Under the pieces are notes generated by a model, which worked only from the letters and a program-made list of their open reading frames with translations, was not told where the DNA came from and ran no database searches. A DNA stretch of 22,885 nt from UBA1206 sp045600105 (GTDB lineage Bacteria > Bacillota > Clostridia > Oscillospirales > CAG-382), in assembly GCA_045600105.1 (NCBI GenBank), contig JAZRXG010000013.1, forward strand, positions 1-22,885, in the 5' to 3' direction. Below are positions 1 through 5,543 of the stretch, piece by piece; positions within the stretch are counted from its first letter, which is position 1; every line of letters starts with the position of its first letter. The position numbers and the translations under genes were made by a program.

Positions 1-29
1 TTCGCTAACTCTTGTTATATTTTTCCTCC

Positions 30-66
30 CCCCTCAAAAAATTTTATCCTTTGAGGGGCTTTTCGT
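30..66 (+). terminator. Possible terminator hairpin at left edge
   Basis: A 9-bp perfect stem (CCCCTCAAA at 30-38 paired with TTTGAGGGG at 50-58) has an 11-nt loop and is followed by CTTTTCGT. It could end a plus-strand gene lying left of the window. Read on the minus strand it lacks a T-tract, so it is a poor terminator for the HD-protein gene. The T-tract is short even on the plus strand. The rest of 1-130 is AT-rich and shows no gene. Confidence 0.4.
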
Positions 67-130
67 CATGCTCTTTTTGCTTCTATTAAAATCTTATATC
101 TTTTTTCAAAAAGTTCTTGACTTTTAATAG

Positions 131-2437
131 TTAGTCACCTCCGAAGGTATCGTAGTAGACAAATCCCATTTTTTTCGCGTCGCAGAGCTCCGTCTCCCCG
201 TCGACGCACACGGCGCGGAAAGCCTTCGCCGCGCTTTCAAAGTCGGCGCCGTCGAGCGCGTAAATGTCGGTTCCGGTGTCGTTTCCGAACCCGATCTCCA
301 CGCGGTATCTGCCGAGTATTTCGTCCGTTTTGACTGCCTGTATAAACGCCGCCTCGTTTTCTTCCCTGCCGTCAAAGCTCACCAGAACGTGCTCGTTTGC
401 CTTGTTCCTGAGTCCGCGGAGAGCGTTCACCGTTTCGATATACTGCGTTTCGGTCAGCTTTTCTTCAGCTTCCGGAACAAACGGAGACGCGTCATCGTCG
501 TTGTAGTTCTCAAGCTCATCTGCCATCGCCCAAAACATGCCGCTTATTATGCAGCCCTTGTGCAGATGCTTATTCGTCTTGGGTATCATGTAAAAAAAGC
601 GGTTTCCCAGACACTCGCACACGCCGGAAAGGTATTTTTCATCATTACCCAACGTCCTTACATACTCGTTGACGTTCAGCACGGTCGCGCTCATTATCAC
701 CTCGGACGAGGGCTTCCACACGTCCTCGTTTGCGGGGATGGGAAATGTTCCGCTCGATATGCAGCTCTCCGGAAAACTTCTTCCCGTCATTCTTTCGTAT
801 TCGTCACAGCTGTCGTAAACGACCGTGTTGTTCCCGAGCATCAGTATGCACATTCTCGCCCTTTGACCTAGCCGCACATCCGAAAAAATCTCCGTATCGT
901 ATACGTCCGCGTTTATCGAAAATTCCTCTTCACCGACGCAGAACATATTCAGCAGTCCTTTTTTGTGTCCGCCTTCACTTTCGACCCATTCCGTGGGTAT
1001 CACCTCGGTCAGACGGTCAAGCTCGTAAACGTATCTGTCTTCGGTCCACTTTCTTTCTTCGCGTACTATTTCGAGTGCGGTCCTCAGGTCGACTTTTCTG
1101 AATCTGTACGATTCATCGTTCGGATCGATCACAAGTCCGTTCACTCTGTCGGAATTGACCACGGTGTTCAGAAAGTCGAGAACGTCGACTTTGCGCACTC
1201 TGTTCAGCACGCCGTCCGGATGCGTGAGCATCACGGCGTATTCAAGCCCCGTTTCGGCGTTCTCGACCCTGAAAAGCGCGTCGGGAGTTCCTTCTTTGTT
1301 CACGCACGGCACGTATACTTGGCAGCGGTTTATCAGCACGTCCCAAAAGTAAGCCCTTACATCGCGGTACTGCGGCTCGTAATCGTAATAATTCGGGTCG
1401 ACGCACTTACCTTCAATGGCATCCCGCAGTCTGTCAACCTCAAAACAGCTCCCGAACTCTTCGGGGTTCTGATTGAACGCCTTGTTCTGCATCAGCCCCG
1501 AAAGCTCTTTCCACGCGTCGGTATCCGCAAGTTCCTTGAGACATTCGACTATCGACGTGTAGTACCATTCGATTTCCTCGGGAGACGCGTTGAAGCGTTC
1601 CCAGAGCTTTTCGCCGATTTCCCCGTAGTCGCGGACTATGGCGCGGGCGTTGGCGAGCTTGTCGCCGAGACATATCATCTTCGCTTCGACCGACGCGGTA
1701 TCAAGCTCTTTTATCGTCTCGGTCTTTCTTATCTTCCAGGTCGCGTCCTCGGGCAGCTCTTTGCGCTTGTTTTCGCTTTCGGCTTTCACAAGCTCAGTCA
1801 CTCTGTCGCCGAATTCGCGTCTTATGTCCTCTTCGCCGAACGCCGTGTCCTCGATCACGTCGTGGAGCACCGCGGCAGCGATAACCTCCTCGTCGTCCGT
1901 CAGCGTCTTCACTATCTCCATCGCCTCCATGGGGTGTACAATGTACGGGAGCTCCGTTCCCTTGCGGAGCTGTCCCTCGTGCGCTTTCTCTGCAAATCTG
2001 ACTGCTCTTTCGATAACGTTTTCGTTCATTTTCGTGTCTCCTTTCGTCGTTCGTGATTCTTCCTTCGTCGGACGGTCTCCCCCGTCCGCACGTATATGGC
2101 AGCACACGCTTGGGGACGATTTCGGTACTTCATCGACCGTCAAAAAATATTTTTTCATCAGTTCGTATATTTCGTCCGCGCCGGCACCGCGGAGCGTGGA
2201 CATCATACATTCACTCTCGTAATAAGTATCGTAAAATCTTTCAATATCGTATTCCTCAAAGCATGCTTTTTCGACCGTTCCGTGTGGCAGAAGCAGGCGA
2301 TAGCACTTTTCCTCTTTTTTATACAGCACGTAGGCGCCGCACAGATCGTCGCCGTCAGAATCGGCAAGTATGCCGTAAATGCAGTCAGCTTTTTCAAGTT
2401 GTTCCTTCATTATGCACGGTCTGATATTTTCTTTCAT
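131..2437 (-). CDS. Small unknown protein fused in frame to an HD-domain alarmone-hydrolase-like/SseB-like protein
   Basis: This is one uninterrupted 768-codon ORF. Residues 1-103 are a small unknown domain. Residues about 104-127 are encoded by a 70-bp dispersed repeat. Residues 137-310 are a RelA/SpoT-type HD hydrolase domain with every expected metal and catalytic residue visible: H168 (HPMEA), H192-D193 and E196-D197 (HDVIEDT), and D259 (LGDKLANAR). No (p)ppGpp synthetase domain follows, so it resembles small alarmone hydrolases; the substrate is inferred. Residues about 360-455 look like an SseB N-terminal-type domain. The remaining ~310 residues are unassigned. The start at 2437 has a good Shine-Dalgarno (AAAGGAG). 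An equally good one precedes Met137 at 2029, so the HD protein may be made separately (131-2029, 632 aa) and the 768-aa form may be a repeat-created fusion. It lies 30 bp downstream of the small membrane protein gene and is probably co-transcribed with it. There is no signal peptide, so it should be cytoplasmic. Confidence 0.75.
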   Translation of the reverse strand: MKENIRPCIMKEQLEKADCIYGILADSDGDDLCGAYVLYKKEEKCYRLLLPHGTVEKACFEEYDIERFYDTYYESECMMSTLRGAGADEIYELMKKYFLTVDEVPKSSPSVCCHIRADGGDRPTKEESRTTKGDTKMNENVIERAVRFAEKAHEGQLRKGTELPYIVHPMEAMEIVKTLTDDEEVIAAAVLHDVIEDTAFGEEDIRREFGDRVTELVKAESENKRKELPEDATWKIRKTETIKELDTASVEAKMICLGDKLANARAIVRDYGEIGEKLWERFNASPEEIEWYYTSIVECLKELADTDAWKELSGLMQNKAFNQNPEEFGSCFEVDRLRDAIEGKCVDPNYYDYEPQYRDVRAYFWDVLINRCQVYVPCVNKEGTPDALFRVENAETGLEYAVMLTHPDGVLNRVRKVDVLDFLNTVVNSDRVNGLVIDPNDESYRFRKVDLRTALEIVREERKWTEDRYVYELDRLTEVIPTEWVESEGGHKKGLLNMFCVGEEEFSINADVYDTEIFSDVRLGQRARMCILMLGNNTVVYDSCDEYERMTGRSFPESCISSGTFPIPANEDVWKPSSEVIMSATVLNVNEYVRTLGNDEKYLSGVCECLGNRFFYMIPKTNKHLHKGCIISGMFWAMADELENYNDDDASPFVPEAEEKLTETQYIETVNALRGLRNKANEHVLVSFDGREENEAAFIQAVKTDEILGRYRVEIGFGNDTGTDIYALDGADFESAAKAFRAVCVDGETELCDAKKMGFVYYDTFGGD
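2027..2046 (-). promoter_or_regulatory. Internal ribosome binding site and start codon for the HD protein
   Basis: On the minus strand AAAGGAG, an 8-nt spacer and ATG (2029-2027) lie inside the long ORF. The arrangement is almost base-for-base the same as the leader of the outer start at 2437 (GGAGAAACGAAAATG against GGAGACACGAAAATG). HD-domain homology begins directly after this ATG, which supports a genuine independent start. It is not visible from sequence whether the outer start is also used. Confidence 0.6.
2064..2133 (-). repeat. 70-bp structured dispersed repeat, copy 1 (inside ORF)
   Basis: This matches 2751-2820 at 68 of 70 positions in the same orientation. It contains a 7-bp stem (CGGACGG 2069-2075 with CCGTCCG 2082-2088) and a 5-bp TCGTC/GACGA pairing that would close the element. 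Both mismatches between the copies fall outside these stems. This copy is read through in frame by the long ORF and ends 34 bp before the internal start codon at 2029. It resembles the REP/MITE-like short repeats of Clostridia; no transposase is present. Confidence 0.85.
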
Positions 2438-2467
2438 TTTCGTTTCTCCTTTCAGTTTACCGTTTTA

Positions 2468-2731
2468 TCATTGCTCGTCTTCATCGTTTTCGCGGTATTC
2501 GTCCGTATCGCCGCTCTTGCCGCAGTATTCGTCAAAAAATCTCTCGTCGCATGAAGCAACGCCGACAAGCCCGCGGAAAAACATATATGCTCCGATGCAG
2601 ATATACGGAGCTCTCGCCTGTATGGCTATCAGCGAATCGACCACTCCGCGTATCATAAGTCCGTAAAAAAACAGGCATCCTCCGGCGACGGTAAGCAGCA
2701 TCCACCTTCTGCGCGTCTTTCTGTTGTACAT
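2468..2731 (-). CDS. Small two-helix membrane protein, unknown function
   Basis: This 87-aa protein has a basic N-terminus (NRKTRRR), two hydrophobic segments at about residues 10-30 (LLTVAGGCLFFYGLMI) and 37-55 (YICIGAYMFFRGLVGVASC), and a very acidic tail (ENDEDEQ). The positive-inside rule puts the N-terminus in the cytoplasm. The start is supported by AAAGGATG eight bases upstream of ATG. The gene follows the second copy of the 70-bp repeat by 19 bp and precedes the HD-protein ORF by 30 bp, so the two are probably one transcript. I recognise no family. Confidence that it is a real gene rests on the ribosome binding site, the operon position and the clean membrane topology. Confidence 0.65.
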   Translation of the reverse strand: MYNRKTRRRWMLLTVAGGCLFFYGLMIRGVVDSLIAIQARAPYICIGAYMFFRGLVGVASCDERFFDEYCGKSGDTDEYRENDEDEQ

Positions 2732-2750
2732 TCAAATCATCCTTTCGTTT

Positions 2751-2820
2751 TTCGTCGGACGGTCTCCCCCGTCCGCACGTATATGGTAGCACACGCTCGG
2801 GGACGATTTCGGTACTTCAT
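2751..2820 (-). repeat. 70-bp structured dispersed repeat, copy 2 (upstream of membrane protein gene)
   Basis: This is the second copy, in the same orientation as 2064-2133. It is wedged between the terminator of the WYL gene and the ribosome binding site of the small membrane protein gene. The hairpin stems are 2756-2762 with 2769-2775, closed by 2752-2756 with 2802-2806 (sharing one base, so the two pairings compete at that position). On the minus strand it holds TGC-TACCAT, an extended -10-like box just before the hairpin. It may therefore carry the promoter and a 5'-end stem-loop of the downstream transcript; this is inference. Confidence 0.85.
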
Positions 2821-2831
2821 AAAAATCGGGC

Positions 2832-2866
2832 AAAAAAATTTTCCCGCGCTTTTCACGCGGGAAAAT
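2832..2866 (-). terminator. Rho-independent terminator of the WYL regulator gene
   Basis: A perfect 11-bp stem (2838-2848 with 2856-2866, CGCGGGAAAAT type) has a 7-nt loop and is followed on the minus strand by a run of at least six T. It starts 18 bp after the stop codon of the WYL gene. It isolates the downstream small-membrane/HD genes from WYL transcription. Confidence 0.9.
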
Positions 2867-2884
2867 CAAAAAGCACAAAGATAT

Positions 2885-3865
2885 TCAGTTATACGCTTCC
2901 GACGCTTTTTTCAGTCTTTCACGCACCGCGGAAACGACGCTTTCGGGCGAGGTCGCCTCGATCTCACCGGCATACTTCATCAGCCAGTAGATAAGCCCGC
3001 GGCTCTCGCTCGTCCTCACGACGGTCTTCAGCTTTTCGCCGTCGCGCATTACGCGGATATCGCTGCCGAACTCGTCGAGCACGGTGTCGAGCATCTCGGG
3101 ACCGAAAGAAAGAGACACGCGCGTCACCTTGCCGCTGTAATTGTAGATGTTGTCCGACACGAATTCCCTTATCACCCTTTCGGCGTCTCTGCCGAGCAGC
3201 GTTTCCTTGGGGATGGCTTTTTCGTTAAGCACCTCCACGTTTGTCATTCTGTCGAGGTGGTAATAGGAAAGCGGCTTGCTTTCGGAGTAATTGCCGATGA
3301 GGTAATAGGTGTCCTGACGCCAGATGAGCGCGTACGGGCTGACGGGGACCGGTTCGGTCCTGAAACGGCTCGCCTTTTGCATTTCGGGCAGCGTTTTCAT
3401 GTAATTGAATAAAATCTTTCTGCCGCTGCTTATCGCGTCAAGACATAGCGCGATGTTGTGCTTGGTCATCCTGTCGCCCGTCCGGTGGCTGAGTCTGACG
3501 GGGGACGCTGTCTTCAGCGTTTTTCTTCCGCCGATGCCCGTGAGCGAATATATCCTTTCGGTCAGCGACGCGGCGTCGGATTCGCCGAGGAACGGTGCGC
3601 CCTGCACGGCGTCGCAGAGAAGCTTGAGCTCCCAATCCTCAAAGACGCGTTCGGACAGAAAGAAGCCCTTTTTTCTCACCGTATTTATCGAAAGCCCGTA
3701 TTCGTCGCGCAGCGTGTAAACGTCGCGCAGCACCGCTTTCCGCTCGGCGTCGATGCCGTCGCTTGTCAGGCGGTCCGCCATATACTGCGTCGAATACGGA
3801 TGATCGGCGTCGGTCTCGTTGATGAGTTCAAGCACCTTCAGGAGTTTTATTTTGCTTCCGGACAT
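2885..3865 (-). CDS. WYL-domain transcriptional regulator with N-terminal HTH
   Basis: This 326-aa cytoplasmic DNA-binding regulator has the usual length for the HTH-WYL family. Residues 1-80 form a DeoR-like winged helix-turn-helix (KLLKVLELINETD, then YSTQYMADRL and the conserved AVLRDVYTLRDEYGL). The WYL domain (about residues 130-215) shows the family pattern in SPYALIWRQDTYYLIGN and YYHLDRM. A C-terminal WCX-like domain follows. The start is chosen from GGAGGT six bases upstream of ATG and a promoter at 3889-3917. WYL domains sense small ligands or nucleic acids, and the family includes regulators of metabolism and of phage-defence genes. The ligand here is unknown. It is divergent from the propeller-like gene, with an operator-like inverted repeat between the two, so that gene is the likeliest target besides itself. 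Confidence 0.9.
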   Translation of the reverse strand: MSGSKIKLLKVLELINETDADHPYSTQYMADRLTSDGIDAERKAVLRDVYTLRDEYGLSINTVRKKGFFLSERVFEDWELKLLCDAVQGAPFLGESDAASLTERIYSLTGIGGRKTLKTASPVRLSHRTGDRMTKHNIALCLDAISSGRKILFNYMKTLPEMQKASRFRTEPVPVSPYALIWRQDTYYLIGNYSESKPLSYYHLDRMTNVEVLNEKAIPKETLLGRDAERVIREFVSDNIYNYSGKVTRVSLSFGPEMLDTVLDEFGSDIRVMRDGEKLKTVVRTSESRGLIYWLMKYAGEIEATSPESVVSAVRERLKKASEAYN

Positions 3866-3888
3866 TGCCGCACCTCCGTTTTTCTTTA

Positions 3889-3917
3889 ATCATATCACGC
3901 GTCCGTAAATATTTCAA
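3889..3917 (-). promoter_or_regulatory. SigA-type promoter of the WYL regulator gene
   Basis: On the minus strand TTGAAA (3917-3912), a 17-bp spacer and TATGAT (3894-3889) with the extended TG motif. The -10 box lies about 23 bp upstream of the start codon at 3865. Confidence 0.75.
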
Positions 3918-3931
3918 GTACCGTTTTCGTC

Positions 3932-3955
3932 TTTTGCACAAATGCTGTTGCAAAA
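3932..3955. promoter_or_regulatory. Operator-like inverted repeat between divergent promoters
   Basis: TTTTGCA (3932-3938) and TGCAAAA (3949-3955) form a perfect 7-bp inverted repeat with a 10-bp centre, a half-site spacing of about two helical turns. The right arm overlaps the -35 box of the plus-strand promoter, and the left arm lies just upstream of the minus-strand -35 box. Binding there could control both genes; WYL-regulator binding is inference. Confidence 0.5.
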
Positions 3956-3976
3956 CGAGGAAACGAATGATATAAT
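3948..3976 (+). promoter_or_regulatory. SigA-type promoter of the propeller-like gene
   Basis: TTGCAA (3948-3953), a 17-bp spacer and TATAAT (3971-3976). The -10 box is perfect and lies about 36 bp upstream of the likely start codon at 4013. Confidence 0.8.
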
Positions 3977-4012
3977 AAGGCAGACAAACGACACGAAACG
4001 GGGATGGCTAAG

Positions 4013-4918
4013 ATGGAAAACGAAGCAAAAACTTATACTTATTCGGGCGAAAAGCTCGGCAAAACCAATGACGTAAAAATAAAAAAGCTTTTCAGAATAA
4101 ACGGCGGTCAGGACGGAGCGGTTTTCGGAAATTATCTTTTCCGCTTTGACGCCGCCGGAAGCTGCACGGTTTACGACGTGAAAACGGGAGAAAAGCTGTC
4201 GTCGTTCCGCGCGGGCAGCTTTGAAAAGCTGAAGATACACTCCAACGCCGTGTGCTTTGGAAAGGAATACTATGAAGAAGGCGACGAGTTCCCGCTTCTG
4301 TATTCCAACGTATACAACAGCTATCAGGCATGCGGCGAACGGCTCGAAGGCTATCTCGGCGTTTACCGTCTGACGCGTGACGGTGTCACCTTCGCGGCGT
4401 CCCTCGTGCAGGTCATCCGCGTGGGATTCACCGAAGACCTCACACTTTGGAAATCGCTGCCCGACAACGGCGACGTGCGTCCCTACGGCAATTTCACCGT
4501 TGACACGGTAAACGGCATCCTCTGGGCGTTCACCATGCGCGACAAGGAAAAGGTCACGCGCTTCTTCTCGTTCCCACTTCCCAAGGCAGGCGACGGCGTT
4601 TTTGATGAAAGATTCGGCTGCAATGTCGTGACGCTCGGAAAAGACGAAATAATCACCGATTTCGACGCGCCGTATTCGAACTTTCTGCAGGGCGCTTGCT
4701 TTGACAACGGACTGATCTATTCGACCGAAGGCTTCTCCAACACGCCGTCCGCTCCCGCCGTGATGCGCGTGATAGACGTGAACGCGAAAAAGCAGATCGC
4801 TCTGTTCACCTTCCGCGAGTGGGGCATGACGATCGAGCCCGAATTCATTTACGTCTGTGACGGAAATATATACTATTCCGACGCCGTCGGCGACGTATTC
4901 ACGTTTGAGTTTATATAA
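4013..4918 (+). CDS. Predicted beta-propeller-like cytoplasmic protein, unknown function
   Basis: This protein of about 301 aa has no signal peptide or membrane segment. It is rich in short beta-strand/turn units with aromatic and Gly-Asp turns (VFGNYLFRFDAAG, VDTVNGILWAFTMRD, ACFDNGLIYSTEG, IYVCDGNIYYSDAVGD), the look of a propeller with weak blade repeats. I cannot assign a family. An ATG at 4004 is also in frame, but the GGGG there directly abuts it. The ATG at 4013 has GGGATGG at normal distance and is preferred. It is divergent from the WYL regulator, whose operator-like site overlaps this promoter, and a bidirectional terminator follows. It is therefore a single-gene transcript, possibly a regulated sensor or binding protein; that role is inference. 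Confidence 0.8.
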   Translation: MENEAKTYTYSGEKLGKTNDVKIKKLFRINGGQDGAVFGNYLFRFDAAGSCTVYDVKTGEKLSSFRAGSFEKLKIHSNAVCFGKEYYEEGDEFPLLYSNVYNSYQACGERLEGYLGVYRLTRDGVTFAASLVQVIRVGFTEDLTLWKSLPDNGDVRPYGNFTVDTVNGILWAFTMRDKEKVTRFFSFPLPKAGDGVFDERFGCNVVTLGKDEIITDFDAPYSNFLQGACFDNGLIYSTEGFSNTPSAPAVMRVIDVNAKKQIALFTFREWGMTIEPEFIYVCDGNIYYSDAVGDVFTFEFI

Positions 4919-4925
4919 TAAAACA

Positions 4926-4960
4926 GACCTGCGGAAAAAAGCTCCGCAGGTCGATTTTAT
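4926..4960. terminator. Bidirectional terminator between convergent genes
   Basis: A perfect 10-bp stem, GACCTGCGGA (4926-4935) with TCCGCAGGTC (4943-4952), has a 7-nt loop. T-rich sequence follows on the plus strand (GATTTTATTT) and on the minus strand (TGTTTTATTA). It serves the propeller-like gene and the convergent 97-aa gene. Confidence 0.85.
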
Positions 4961-4971
4961 TTCAATGTGTT

Positions 4972-5265
4972 TCAGCGTCCGAGATATTTCAGGATGCCGG
5001 TGTATCTGAGCGAACGTGCCACGTCGCGGGTGATCTTTTCGTAGTCGTCGCGTCCGAGCTTCTTGTCGGCGCTGACGCACATGACCTCGGAGCCGCAGAA
5101 CGTATCGGTGTCGAGCACGATGTAGCGGAGATCGGCGCCGCAGGTGATGTGATAAACAAGAAATTTGTCATCAAAAGTAAAATCGTATTCGCCTCCCGAA
5201 TATGCTTTCCCCTGATCTCTGATCGAGTTGAATCTTTCGTTGTCTTCGTAGGTGATGATGTTCAT
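4972..5265 (-). CDS. 97-aa orphan protein of unknown function
   Basis: This is a small, soluble, charged protein of alternating strand-like segments (YDFTFDDKFLVYHIT, DLRYIVLDTD) ending in a helix (DYEKITRDVARSLRYTGILKYLG). The frame stays open to 5367, but that extension runs through the promoter. The ATG at 5265 has AAAGGA eight bases upstream and is the real start. It is transcribed alone from a promoter about 90 bp upstream and shares a terminator with the convergent gene. I recognise no family. Its composition is unlike a toxin or antitoxin and it has no partner gene. Confidence 0.7.
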   Translation of the reverse strand: MNIITYEDNERFNSIRDQGKAYSGGEYDFTFDDKFLVYHITCGADLRYIVLDTDTFCGSEVMCVSADKKLGRDDYEKITRDVARSLRYTGILKYLGR

Positions 5266-5352
5266 GGTAAGGTTCCTTTCGTTCTTTGATTTATACGTCG
5301 TCTTTATCGTTCGTGTTTTGATTTTCCGCGGAGATTTTTCCGTAACGGAGTT

Positions 5353-5381
5353 ATTATATAACATCATTTTCGATTTGTCGA
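5353..5381 (-). promoter_or_regulatory. SigA-type promoter of the 97-aa gene
   Basis: On the minus strand TCGACA (5381-5376), a 17-bp spacer and TATAAT (5358-5353). This leaves an AT-rich 5' leader of about 80 nt before the start codon at 5265. Confidence 0.7.
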
Positions 5382-5444
5382 GAGTTTTTTGCGATTTAAT
5401 TTATTTTTATTCACGTTTATCCGCGTTTCGGACGCGATTTTTTA

Positions 5445-5473
5445 TTGCTTTTCGCGCTTCCGCGTGATATAAT
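5445..5473 (+). promoter_or_regulatory. SigA-type promoter of the acyl-CoA synthetase/DUF4855/GHL10 operon
   Basis: TTGCTT (5445-5450), a 17-bp spacer and TATAAT (5468-5473) with a TG extension. The leader to the start codon at 5544 is about 63 nt. Confidence 0.75.
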
Positions 5474-5543
5474 GATGATGTATACGGGAAAATTTACGGT
5501 TTTTCCTACCGAGTCATCCATTTCAACACGGAGGTACAGATCA

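Noticed and set aside
389..2056. Long plus-strand open frames opposite the HD-protein ORF (for example 965-2056)
   Set aside because: They are antisense shadows of a GC-rich gene: no ribosome binding sites, protein-like domains only on the minus strand, and low-complexity or basic translations.
2885..4918. WYL/propeller pair as a phage-defence module
   Set aside because: WYL regulators do occur in defence loci, but no nuclease, helicase, protease or other effector is present nearby.
3914..5080. 388-aa minus-strand open frame opposite the propeller-like gene
   Set aside because: It runs across the divergent promoters and the bidirectional terminator and has no Shine-Dalgarno. The plus-strand frame has the promoter and ribosome binding site.
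5266..5367. N-terminal extension of the 97-aa protein to 5367
   Set aside because: It covers the -10 box of its own promoter and has a basic, repeat-like composition with no ribosome binding site.
5445..5543. N-terminal extension of the acyl-CoA synthetase
   Set aside because: The codon at 5445 is the -35 box of the promoter. Homology-like sequence and a GGAGG site support ATG at 5544.
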